A program made the position numbers and the translations under genes. Under the pieces are notes generated by a model. That model had not been told where the DNA came from. It saw nothing but the letters and a program-made list of their open reading frames with translations, and made no database searches. Positions 7,466-14,351 of a DNA stretch of 15,339 nucleotides are shown here, piece by piece. Position 1 is the stretch's first letter; the number at the start of each line of letters is the position of its first letter. The DNA is from Alphaproteobacteria bacterium. Lineage in GTDB: Bacteria; Pseudomonadota; Alphaproteobacteria; Rickettsiales; UBA1997. The DNA lies in assembly GCA_016869775.1 (NCBI GenBank), contig VGDJ01000015.1, positions 1 to 15,339 on the forward strand, read 5' to 3'.

Positions 7466-8341
7466 ATGAAAAAAATTAACCCTAAATTCATAATAAATTT
7501 AGTATTTCTTATCGCTTTTGAATTATTTAACACAAATGAATCTTTTGCTCAAACCCCAATTACTACCGACTCAAGAATTAGAACTCTGGTTTATAATCCT
7601 AATGAGGTTTATGAACTTAAATTTTATTACAATTATCAATCTTTTATTGAGTTTTCAAACGACGAAGAAATAGAAATGATTTCGGTTGGCGAAGCCTTTG
7701 CTTGGAGACTTACACCGGCAGGTAAGCGTCTTTTTATTCGTCCACTCGAAATATCGGCCCATACCAACATGACGATTATCACCAATCGCCGAATTTATCA
7801 TTTTGATATTCGTTCCGATGAATTCACTGGCAAAGCTGATGAGGACTTGGTTTATACGGTTCGATTCTTTTATCCACAAATTGGTCAGCCACTTCCGATT
7901 CCTCCGCAATTAGCAGTCCCGAACGTAGCTCTTCGACCCAGAGCTAAAGAAATATCCGCTAAACCAGCGCTGTTAAATGAGATCACTGGAGTCATCAATA
8001 CTCCAATTCCAAAAACTCGAGTTGATGAAAAAATTCCTGGTGTAATCGAGCGCAACCCCGAAAACCTTGCACTAAATTTTGATTATCGTTTTTCAGGAGA
8101 GTCAGACAACATAATGCCATTAAAGGTCTACGATGATAGCAATGAAACACACTTTCAATTTGCTAACGATAATCTTGTTATTCCAACCATCAGCGTAGTA
8201 GATATTAACGGCAACGAAACTCCCGTAACTTACACAATTCGCGATCGTTATGTTGTGGTTCCAATTGTGGCACGACAATTTACTCTGCGTCTAGCCGAAA
8301 GCATGCTTTGCATATATAACGCCAAAGCACTTTCTAGGTAA
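7466..8341 (+). CDS. virB9: Type IV secretion outer-membrane complex protein VirB9
   Basis: VirB9 forms, with VirB7 and VirB10, the core channel complex spanning the periplasm and outer membrane. The chosen ATG at 7466 lies 4 bp after the virB8 stop and gives a good signal peptide, MKKINPKFIINLVFLIAFEL up to SFA at 26-28. An earlier in-frame ATG at 7418 would overlap virB8 and bury the signal, so it is rejected. The 291-residue protein has the N-terminal beta domain (about 30-140; IRTLVYNPNEVYELKFYY, then WRLTPAGKRLFIRP), a proline-rich linker (about 143-200), and the C-terminal domain (about 205-290) with PLKVYDDSNETHFQF, TPVTYTIRDRYVVVP and FTLRLAESMLCIYN, as in VirB9/TraO. Both domains appear complete. 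The gene ends the cluster: convergent pseudoazurin follows, with no virB10. Confidence 0.92.
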   Translation: MKKINPKFIINLVFLIAFELFNTNESFAQTPITTDSRIRTLVYNPNEVYELKFYYNYQSFIEFSNDEEIEMISVGEAFAWRLTPAGKRLFIRPLEISAHTNMTIITNRRIYHFDIRSDEFTGKADEDLVYTVRFFYPQIGQPLPIPPQLAVPNVALRPRAKEISAKPALLNEITGVINTPIPKTRVDEKIPGVIERNPENLALNFDYRFSGESDNIMPLKVYDDSNETHFQFANDNLVIPTISVVDINGNETPVTYTIRDRYVVVPIVARQFTLRLAESMLCIYNAKALSR

Positions 8342-8413
8342 ATCAATCTCATATTTTGAATCAGAGGACAGTTTAATACTTAATAATTAGATGCTTTATT
8401 GTTGATTTTCGTC

Positions 8414-8869
8414 CTACTCTACAGATAACTTTTTTAGCAAATTATCAATTCTATTCTTGTTGATAGCTAATTTCTTTTGGTAATTTAGAAGAAATTTTTT
8501 TAATTCATCATCTTGATCATCGACCTCTCCAACCCTAACAGCCCCAATCATTCCCATTATGGCATGATTTTTACATTCAAAAACATAGATTCCGTCTCGA
8601 ATAAATTTTACTCTGATTTTTTGGTCGTTTTTTCCGCGCCACCTCTCAGCATCGCGCGGAACAAAAATAGCTTGCGAGTTATGCCCCTTGTCAATCGGAA
8701 CAAATTCAACCTCATCCCCGACATCAATCTCGAGAAAGTCTGGATCAAAAATCATCGATTGTTTATTTTTCGAATTCAGCATTTGAATCTGGTGAATTTT
8801 AGCAAAACCATTAAAAGGCCATAGAATAAGCAAAAAAGCCACAGCCAAAAATCTAACAAACCAATGCAT
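8414..8869 (-). CDS. Pseudoazurin-type blue copper protein
   Basis: A small periplasmic cupredoxin that carries electrons one at a time. Residues 1-23 form a Sec signal peptide ending GFA. The mature part follows pseudoazurin closely: IHQIQMLNSKNKQSMIFDPDF, DVGDEVEFVPIDKGHNS, then the C-terminal copper loop CKNHAIMGMIGAVRVG. The copper ligands are His63, Cys99, His102 and, by alignment of the CxxHxxxxM pattern, Met107. An unusual addition is a charged tail of about 37 residues after the cupredoxin fold (115-151), predicted helical (LKKFLLNYQKKLAINKNRIDNLLKK), which classical pseudoazurins lack. The gene follows katG in the same direction, 91 bp apart, with a stem-loop between them. Pseudoazurins commonly serve nitrite reductase or peroxidases; no reductase gene lies in this window, so the partner is unknown and the katG link is inference. 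Confidence 0.9.
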   Translation of the reverse strand: MHWFVRFLAVAFLLILWPFNGFAKIHQIQMLNSKNKQSMIFDPDFLEIDVGDEVEFVPIDKGHNSQAIFVPRDAERWRGKNDQKIRVKFIRDGIYVFECKNHAIMGMIGAVRVGEVDDQDDELKKFLLNYQKKLAINKNRIDNLLKKLSVE

Positions 8870-8910
8870 TAGAAGAAGTCATTTAGAAAAGTTAAGAGAT
8901 ACTAAAGCTG

Positions 8911-8946
8911 ATTTGAGCGCAAACTTTGATTTGCTGGCGCTCAAAT
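8911..8946. terminator. 10-bp perfect inverted repeat between katG and the pseudoazurin gene
   Basis: ATTTGAGCGC (8911-8920) and GCGCTCAAAT (8937-8946) are perfect complements around a 16-nt loop. It lies just after the katG stop. In the katG transcript the hairpin is not followed by a clear run of U, so it is an attenuating or mRNA-stabilising stem-loop as plausibly as an intrinsic terminator. Confidence 0.5.
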
Positions 8947-8960
8947 TTAGGGAAATATAA

Positions 8961-11192
8961 TTATTTTTTTAAGTCAAATCTATCGAGATTCATAACCTTA
9001 TTCCATGCTTTGACAAAATCATTTATAAAAACTTTTTTATTATCATCTAAAGCATAATATTCGGCAATCGCTCTTAGTTCAGAATTGGAGCCGAATACCA
9101 GATCAACTTGAGTCGCTAACCATTTGATCTGACCAGATTTGCGACACTTTCCAACGTAAACCCCCTCGCCATTTTTGGATTTTTCCCATTTAGTACTCAT
9201 ATCTAAAAGATTAATAAAAAAGTCATTGCTAAGTTTATGCTTATTGTAGGTCAGAATTCCGTTTTGCGATAAATCGGAATTAGCCCCTAAAGACCTCATA
9301 CCGCCAATTAAAACTGTCATTTCTGGAATAGTTAAATTTAGCATTCTGGCTTTTTCTATAAGAGCATCGACGGGCAACGATTTATTATCTTTAGAAAAAT
9401 AGTTTCTAAAACCATCGGCTTTTGGCTCAAGAACCGCAAATGAATTTATATCGGTTTGCTCTTGCAAAGCATCGCCCCTTCCAACAGAAACCGGAACTTC
9501 AATTTTATAACCCGCATCTTTTGAAGCCTTCTCGATTGCACTTGCGCCAGCAATAACAATCAAATCAGCCATTGAAACTTTTTTGCCACTTTTTTGTTGT
9601 TGATTAAATTTGGTTTGGATTTTTTCTAATTTTGCCAAAACCTTGTAGACTTCAATTGGATTATTAATTTGCCAATTTTTCTGAGGTTCAAGCCTAATTC
9701 TGGCCCCATTAGCTCCACCGCGCATATCGCTATTGCGATAAGTTGATGCCGACGCCCAAGAAACTCTAACCAATTCATCAACCGATAGACCAGAAGCCAA
9801 AACCTCTTTTTTTAAAGTTGCGACGTCCTGACCATCAATTACTTTGTAATTTTTTTGCTCGACTGGATCTTGCCATATAAATTTTTGCTTTGGCTTTTCA
9901 GAGCCAAGATAGCGTGAAGATGGCCCAAGATCTCGATGAGTTAGCTTGAACCAAGCTTTTGCAAAAGCATCTTCAAAATCTTTAGGATTTTCTAAAAAAC
10001 GTTTTGCAATTTTTTGATATTCTGGATCAAATCTAAGCGCTAAATCAGTTGTTAGCATAACTGGCGCATGTCTCTTTTCAGGATCATGAGCATCTGGTAC
10101 CAAATTTTGCGCATTTTTATCATCTGGAATCCACTGAATAGCTCCAGCTGGGCTTTTGGTTTTTTTCCAGTTAAAAGCAAAGAGGTTTTCGAGATATTGC
10201 ATAGTCCACTCAGTTGGGCTGGCGGTCCAAGCGCCTTCAAGTCCGCTAGTTGTGGCATCGACACCTTTTTTTCTTTCGCATTTATTTGCCCAGCCAAAAC
10301 CCTGTTCTTCGATTTTTGCACCAGCCGGCTCAGCACCTATGCATTTACTTGGCTTGTGAGCACCGTGCATTTTGCCAAAAGTATGGCCTCCTGCAATCAA
10401 AGCAACAGTCTCTTCGTCGTTCATTGCCATTCGCGCAAAAGTTTCGCGAATATCCTTGGCGGAAGCAAGAGGGTCTGGTTTGCCCATCGGCCCCTCGGGA
10501 TTGACATAAATTAGACCCATGTGAGTAGCTCCAAGAGGATTGCGCAGATTGCCATCTTTGTCATGTCTTTTGCTGGCTAAAAATTTATGCTCCGGACCCC
10601 AGTTGACAAGCTCAGCTTCCCAATCATCAACTCGACCCCCAGCAAATCCAGCGGTCTTGAACCCCATAGTTTCTAGCGAAACATTGCCGGTGAGAATTAT
10701 TAAATCAGCCCATGAAATTTTGTTACCATATTTCTTTTTGATAGGCCAAAGCAATCTTCGAGCTTTATCAAGATTCGCATTGTCAGGCCAACTGTTTAAT
10801 GGCTCAAAACGAATTTGACCGCCATCAGAACCACCCTTTCCATCAATAGTCCGGTACGTGCCTGCGCTATGCCAAGCAAGTCTTATAAAAAAAGGGCCGT
10901 AATTTCCATAGTCAGCTGGCCACCAATCCTGTGATGTTGTAATAACTTTCTTAATTTCATCTTTAACATCTTTTAGATTTAGACGCGAGAATTGCGAAGG
11001 ATAATTATAATTATCAGCTAGAGGGTTGGAATTTGGAGAATTGGTGCGCAAAGGATCGAGATTGACTTTTTTTGGCCACCAAAATTCATTTTTTTTAACT
11101 GAGTCAGTGGAAAAATTATGTTTGCCGAGATGTTCTTTGGAGCATCCAATAAGAACAAAAGTCGATATAAGAAATATTTTTTTAAATTTCAT
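8961..11192 (-). CDS. katG: Catalase-peroxidase KatG with lipoprotein signal
   Basis: KatG decomposes hydrogen peroxide by catalase and peroxidase cycles using heme. From the ATG at 11192 the protein is 743 residues, and its active site is complete: distal Arg104, Trp107 and His108 in FIRLAWHSAGTYR; the covalent triad Trp107-Tyr229-Met255 (LIYVNPEGP and RMAMND); and proximal His270 in ALIAGGHTFGK. The C-terminal duplicated domain is also present. The N-terminus is unusual: MKFKKIFLISTFVLIGCSKE is a lipoprotein signal with lipobox LIGC (Cys17) and Ser at +2, which predicts lipidation and outer-membrane sorting rather than a cytoplasmic enzyme. A TTG at 11216, eight codons upstream and preceded by AAAGGG, is an alternative start; the signal survives either way. 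A pseudoazurin gene follows. An intergenic region of 785 bp lies upstream; I see no recognisable OxyR or Fur site. Confidence 0.96.
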   Translation of the reverse strand: MKFKKIFLISTFVLIGCSKEHLGKHNFSTDSVKKNEFWWPKKVNLDPLRTNSPNSNPLADNYNYPSQFSRLNLKDVKDEIKKVITTSQDWWPADYGNYGPFFIRLAWHSAGTYRTIDGKGGSDGGQIRFEPLNSWPDNANLDKARRLLWPIKKKYGNKISWADLIILTGNVSLETMGFKTAGFAGGRVDDWEAELVNWGPEHKFLASKRHDKDGNLRNPLGATHMGLIYVNPEGPMGKPDPLASAKDIRETFARMAMNDEETVALIAGGHTFGKMHGAHKPSKCIGAEPAGAKIEEQGFGWANKCERKKGVDATTSGLEGAWTASPTEWTMQYLENLFAFNWKKTKSPAGAIQWIPDDKNAQNLVPDAHDPEKRHAPVMLTTDLALRFDPEYQKIAKRFLENPKDFEDAFAKAWFKLTHRDLGPSSRYLGSEKPKQKFIWQDPVEQKNYKVIDGQDVATLKKEVLASGLSVDELVRVSWASASTYRNSDMRGGANGARIRLEPQKNWQINNPIEVYKVLAKLEKIQTKFNQQQKSGKKVSMADLIVIAGASAIEKASKDAGYKIEVPVSVGRGDALQEQTDINSFAVLEPKADGFRNYFSKDNKSLPVDALIEKARMLNLTIPEMTVLIGGMRSLGANSDLSQNGILTYNKHKLSNDFFINLLDMSTKWEKSKNGEGVYVGKCRKSGQIKWLATQVDLVFGSNSELRAIAEYYALDDNKKVFINDFVKAWNKVMNLDRFDLKK

Positions 11193-11565
11193 AATTTTTA
11201 TAGTTGGTTTGAACAAAACGACCCTTTAGATAAAGCATCGCGAGCTAGGTTTTTTTGTTGCAGATTTTAGCTGAAAGATTTTTTTAGACTAACTTTATGG
11301 ACTATTTTTAATTAAATAAATTTAGTGTAATTAGATAATTTTTTTCAAGATAAAAAACGGTTATGTGAAAAAAATTTTGATTTGTTTCGCAGATTTTAAT
11401 TTGAGATTTGCTTAATTTTTATTTTGATATTTTGAGAGCTTAATTTAATAGAAAATTTTAACGAAATAAGAGGATGATTAATCTGTGCAAAAAAATTTAA
11501 ATTCTATTTCAAAATGACTTTACAAATATTTTGCTTTTGGCTTAAAAAAATATTGTGTATTATTT

Positions 11566-11594
11566 TTGTCTTGTTAAATTTTATTTCGTAAAAT
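11566..11594 (+). promoter_or_regulatory. Possible promoter of the candidate small RNA
   Basis: TTGTCT (11566-11571; 4 of 6 matches to -35) and TAAAAT (11589-11594; 5 of 6 matches to -10) are separated by 17 bp. Transcription would start near 11601, just before the structured GC-richer patch. The surrounding AT richness makes chance matches possible. Confidence 0.35.
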
Positions 11595-11600
11595 TTTACT

Positions 11601-11742
11601 TTTACAACACGACGCAAACCCATCGATTGCGTGAGCGGGTGCGATAAAAACTACTTCCCGACTTTTTTTATCGTGCCCGCGTTTTGCAAATAAACACCCC
11701 TCCCCTAATAATGTTCCCAAAGCTCATTGAAGAGTTGTTTTA
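11601..11742 (+). ncRNA. Candidate structured small RNA (unassigned)
   Basis: This patch stands out from its AT-rich surroundings. A 16-bp stem, without mismatch apart from two adjacent G-U pairs, joins 11635-11650 (GCGGGTGCGATAAAAA) to 11665-11680 (TTTTTATCGTGCCCGC) around a 14-nt loop containing CTACTTCCCGA. A smaller stem precedes it: ACGCAA (11612-11617) with TTGCGT (11627-11632). The 5' GCAAA (11614-11618) can instead pair with TTTGC (11683-11687), closing the large hairpin, so two exclusive folds are possible. After a C-rich single strand (CACCCCTCCCC) a weak stem AGCTC/GAGTT (11721-11736) runs into GTTTTATAT, a possible terminator. A promoter-like pair lies upstream. I do not recognise a known RNA family. 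The G-U pairs favour an RNA on this strand, since they would be A-C mismatches on the other. Confidence 0.4.
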
Positions 11743-11838
11743 TATATGCATATCGGATTTAAACATAAATATAAATAGCGCGCTTTATATAAAAATACTT
11801 TCATATTTTTAATAAGAATTGTGCGCTTTTGTAAATTT

Positions 11839-11879
11839 ATGCTTTATACAAGCATTGTACTGTAATACTATATTAGTAT
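11839..11879. repeat. Two short perfect inverted repeats in tandem
   Basis: ATGCTT-TATAC-AAGCAT (11839-11855) is followed after 9 bp by ATACTA-TAT-TAGTAT (11865-11879). Each has 6-bp perfect arms. Both are operator-sized, but in such AT-rich DNA they could be chance; no neighbouring promoter is secure. Confidence 0.4.
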
Positions 11880-11977
11880 AACTTAATAAAATTACAACAA
11901 ATTATTTAAAAATAATATTTATTCGTAAAATATAGTTTTTTATTTATTTTTATTAACTTGTAGTAATAATTATTGCA

Positions 11978-12775
11978 CTAGACTCTCTCAAGCAAAATTG
12001 AAATAGGAACGTGATCAGAAGGGTTATTTTCGATTCTAAAATTTTTATGAATATTTGCTTCGCGCAACATATTCTTAACTCCAGACTCTATCCAAATATG
12101 GTCTAGTCTTCTGCCTCTATTTGATTCAAAAGGCTTTAAGGCTCTATAACTCCACCAACTATAAAGCTTTTCATTTTCATTTGCCAAGGCGCGATGGCTA
12201 TCAACAAAATTACCGCAATTTTGAAGATTTATGAGCTTCTCAACTTCAACAGGAGTATGCGATACAACATTCAATAATTGCTTGTGAGACCAAACATCAA
12301 AAGGGCTTGGAGCAATATTAAAATCACCTAAAATGATTGTATTTGGAGATCTATTTTTGTTGAAATACTCACTCATCCAATCAACAAATTTTAGCTTGTG
12401 ATCAAACTTTGGATTTAGCGTTACATCAGGAATATCGCCACCCGCTGGCACATAAAAATTATGAAGGTTAATCGCACCTAGGGGTGAATCAATTTGGGCG
12501 CTAATGTGTCTTTTGTGGCCATAATTAAGAATATCGAATTTATTGATGTTATTCATCGGAAATTTTGACAAAATTGCCACGCCATTATACGATTTTTCAC
12601 CTTCAAACTCAACAAATTCAAAGCCTAAAGCCTTAACTTCTAAAAATGGAAAATCATTATTCGCAACTTTTGTTTCTTGCAAACAAAGCACATCAGGCTG
12701 GAAATCTTTAACAAATTTTCTAATTAAATCTATTCTGAGGCGCAAAGAATTTATATTCCACGAAACTATTTTCAT
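11978..12775 (-). CDS. xthA: Exodeoxyribonuclease III
   Basis: XthA is a magnesium-dependent AP endonuclease and 3'-5' exonuclease of base-excision repair, also removing 3' blocks left by oxidative damage. The 265-residue protein has the complete endonuclease/exonuclease/phosphatase fold: Asn7 in MKIVSWNINSLR, the metal ligand Glu34 in LCLQETK, Tyr108 in LHNFYVPAGGD, Asp151 and Asn153 in ILGDFNIAP, Asp225 in RRLDHIW, and the closing Asp254-His255 in NPSDHVPI. Length is normal for the family. Its ATG overlaps the last base of the TAA of the upstream SIMPL gene (TAATG), a layout typical of translational coupling. If the SIMPL frameshift stops ribosomes early, coupled translation of xthA could fall. 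The gene is last in the leftward run and is followed by the long AT-rich gap. Confidence 0.96.
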   Translation of the reverse strand: MKIVSWNINSLRLRIDLIRKFVKDFQPDVLCLQETKVANNDFPFLEVKALGFEFVEFEGEKSYNGVAILSKFPMNNINKFDILNYGHKRHISAQIDSPLGAINLHNFYVPAGGDIPDVTLNPKFDHKLKFVDWMSEYFNKNRSPNTIILGDFNIAPSPFDVWSHKQLLNVVSHTPVEVEKLINLQNCGNFVDSHRALANENEKLYSWWSYRALKPFESNRGRRLDHIWIESGVKNMLREANIHKNFRIENNPSDHVPISILLERV

Positions 12776-13666
12776 TACTCAAATTCAAATGTAACAACGA
12801 CCGAAGACCTGACAACTTCTTCTCCCGGCTGGATTTCGGGATAAGAGCCTTTGGCACTAGATCCTTGGTCGGCCATTACCGACATTCTATGCATTGCGTA
12901 TGGTTGGTAATAATTTTCCTCATCATGATATTTTACAATTTTTTTGAGTTTTACGTTTAGCGATTTAGCGGTCGCCTCAGCTTCGGATTTAGCTTTAATT
13001 ATGGCTTTCATGCGCGCCTGGTATTTAATATTTTCAATTTTTTTTGAGTTTTACGTTTAGCGATTTAGCGGTCGCCTCAGCTTCGGATTTAGCTTTAATT
13101 ATGGCTTTCATGCGCGCCTGGTATTTAATATTTTCAATTGAATCAATTATGAAATTTAGGGACCCAACCTCGTCAACGCCAGCCTTTGTAAGTTGGTTAA
13201 TTATTTGGGTGGCCTTAGAAATATCACGCACTTTTACAGAATAACTTTGCAATGCCACAAAGCCTTTTAAGACTTCTTTAACGGGTGGACAACCCCACTT
13301 ATCGCAAGGCAAACTCGTTCTGTCATATTCGGGGTAAGTTGTGTAATTTATGGTTTTAATGTCACTTTTATTTACGCCGTTTTTTTCCAAAACTTCGAGA
13401 GATTTTTTGGCTATTTCTTGCATTTCTTGCTGGGACTCATTAAGAGTTTTTTTTAGCTTTTTAATAGTAAATATAAAATTAGCAACATCAGGAATAGCCT
13501 TGATCTCAGAGGTTCCTCGACCATTTAAAGTTTTTTGGGAAACATAACTTTTTTCTTTGATTTTAACGTCTAAAACCAAAGAGGTTGCGTAAAAGAGCAA
13601 AAAAATTATTGCCGAAACAAGGGTTAGCTTAATTAAATTTGTTAAAGTCCTATCGAGAATAAGCAT
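12775..13666 (-). pseudogene. SIMPL-domain (DUF541) envelope protein, frameshifted by a tandem duplication
   Basis: SIMPL-domain proteins (BP26/OMP28 family) are periplasmic or membrane-anchored proteins of poorly known role. The N-terminus has a basic start and one hydrophobic segment (about 14-31), followed by the SIMPL domain opening LNGRGTSEIKAIPDVANF, then TINYTTYPEYD and a Cys121/Cys126 pair. The first frame stops at codon 211 (TGA, 13034-13036) just after KSLNVKLKKN. The rest of the domain, from KLKKIVKYHDEENYYQPYAM to the end VVRSSVVVTFEFE, continues in another frame and ends at 12775. The cause is visible: a near-perfect 99-bp tandem duplication plus one extra T. Without the duplication the protein would have 263 residues; with it but without the extra T, 296. 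ridA lies upstream, and xthA overlaps its stop. Functional status depends on whether the extra base is real. Confidence 0.9.
12936..13139. repeat. 99/100-bp tandem duplication within the SIMPL gene
   Basis: Positions 12939-13039 are identical base for base to 13039-13139, a period of 100. The pentamer CAATT occurs at the left edge (12936-12940), the junction (13035-13039) and the right edge (13135-13139). From the left edge to the junction the distance is 99, and the T run after it is 7 long in the left copy and 8 at the junction. The simplest history is a 99-bp in-frame duplication between CAATT microhomologies plus one T gained. Confidence 0.95.
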
Positions 13667-13809
13667 GCTAAGTATTTGAATATGAAATTAATTGATGAAA
13701 TTTGGCAACAACTCTGCTACCAAATAAAGAATATGGCTTAAAGTTGGCTATTAGCTACTTTCGCAAAGTAACAAAAAAATATCAAATCACTATTTATTTT
13801 TAAGAATCG

Positions 13810-14274
13810 CTAAAGGATTTCAAAAATTGCATCAACCTCAACCGACACACCAAAAGGTAGGGAACCAGAACCAACCGCTGCGCGAGCATGCTTGCCCGCT
13901 TCACCAAAAGTCTCGGCAATTAAATCAGACGCACCATTAGCAACTGCGGGATGGTCTTTAAAATCAGGATCGGCATTGACAAAAATACCAAGCTTAACAC
14001 ATTTTTTAACACGATCGAGATTGCCATCGCAGGCCACTTTAAGTTGCGCCAAAATGTTGATAGCGCACAACCTTGCGCATTTTTTTGCTTCATCAATCGA
14101 AATTTGACTTCCGACTTTGCCAATTCCTTGCAACTTACCGCCCTCAATTGGCAATTGACCAGATACGAAAATTAAATTACCGGATTTTACGAAGCCAACA
14201 TAATTGGCTACGGGCGAAGCGGGAGTAGGCAAAACAATTCCTATATCGGTAAGTTTTTTTTCGTAATTTGACAT
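13810..14274 (-). CDS. RidA/YjgF-family protein
   Basis: A 154-residue member of the RidA (YjgF/YER057c/UK114) superfamily. True RidA enzymes hydrolyse reactive enamine/imine intermediates, such as those made by threonine dehydratase, to keto acids plus ammonia. The sequence belongs to the slightly longer branch beginning LGIVLPTPASPVANYVGFV-like (here IGIVLPTPASPVANYVGFVK) with SGNLIFVSGQLPIEGGKLQG, then DEAKKCARLCAINILAQLK, and the C-terminal block HARAAVGSGSLPFGVSVEVDAIFEI. Arg131 sits where the substrate-carboxylate arginine lies in RidA and Glu146 is close to the expected C-terminal acidic residue, so deaminase activity is possible but not proven for this branch. It lies 77 bp downstream of bioB and 143 bp upstream of the SIMPL gene, all leftward. 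The ATG start is normal. Confidence 0.9.
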   Translation of the reverse strand: MSNYEKKLTDIGIVLPTPASPVANYVGFVKSGNLIFVSGQLPIEGGKLQGIGKVGSQISIDEAKKCARLCAINILAQLKVACDGNLDRVKKCVKLGIFVNADPDFKDHPAVANGASDLIAETFGEAGKHARAAVGSGSLPFGVSVEVDAIFEIL

Positions 14275-14304
14275 AATTTAAATTTTGTAGTTGTTAATAA
14301 AAAT

Positions 14305-14345
14305 TTGGCGCTTTCAAGCCTTCCAAGCGATTCACTAGCTTGGAT
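14305..14345 (-). terminator. Stem-loop after bioB, possible terminator
   Basis: TCCAAGC (14322-14328) and GCTTGGA (14338-14344) form a 7-bp perfect stem with a 9-nt loop, and outer GCC/GGC can extend it. It lies about 8 bp past the bioB stop. On the minus strand AATTTTTATT follows some 15-20 nt later, so an intrinsic terminator or attenuator between bioB and ridA is plausible but the U run is distant. Confidence 0.4.
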
Positions 14346-14351
14346 CTGGCC

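Larger units (their letters stand above)
11193..11977. other. 785-bp AT-rich intergenic region between katG and xthA
   Basis: No protein-coding frame of credible size or family is visible on either strand. The region is strongly AT-rich with many A and T runs, except for a GC-richer patch at about 11610-11720 that holds a strong hairpin and a possible promoter (listed separately). Further right are a palindrome ATATGCATAT (11744-11753) and two short inverted repeats (11839-11855, 11865-11879). No tRNA, tmRNA, RNase P or SRP RNA signature was recognised, and no DnaA boxes that would mark a replication origin. The katG promoter must lie at its left end or further in, but no hexamer pair stands out. 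Confidence 0.7.

Noticed and set aside
10068..10514. Plus-strand open frames up to 148 codons opposite katG
   Set aside because: They are antisense to conserved KatG sequence and resemble no family.
11635..11680. The strong hairpin as an ordinary intrinsic terminator of xthA
   Set aside because: It lies about 300 bp past the xthA stop, and on the minus strand it is followed by TCACGCAATC rather than a T run.
11193..11977. Possible chromosomal replication origin
   Set aside because: The region is AT-rich, but no DnaA-box-like sequences and none of the usual origin-flanking genes are present.
13756..13770. TACTTT-CGC-AAAGTA inverted repeat as a ridA terminator
   Set aside because: On the minus strand the T run lies before, not after, the stem, and the stem is only 6 bp with a 3-nt loop.
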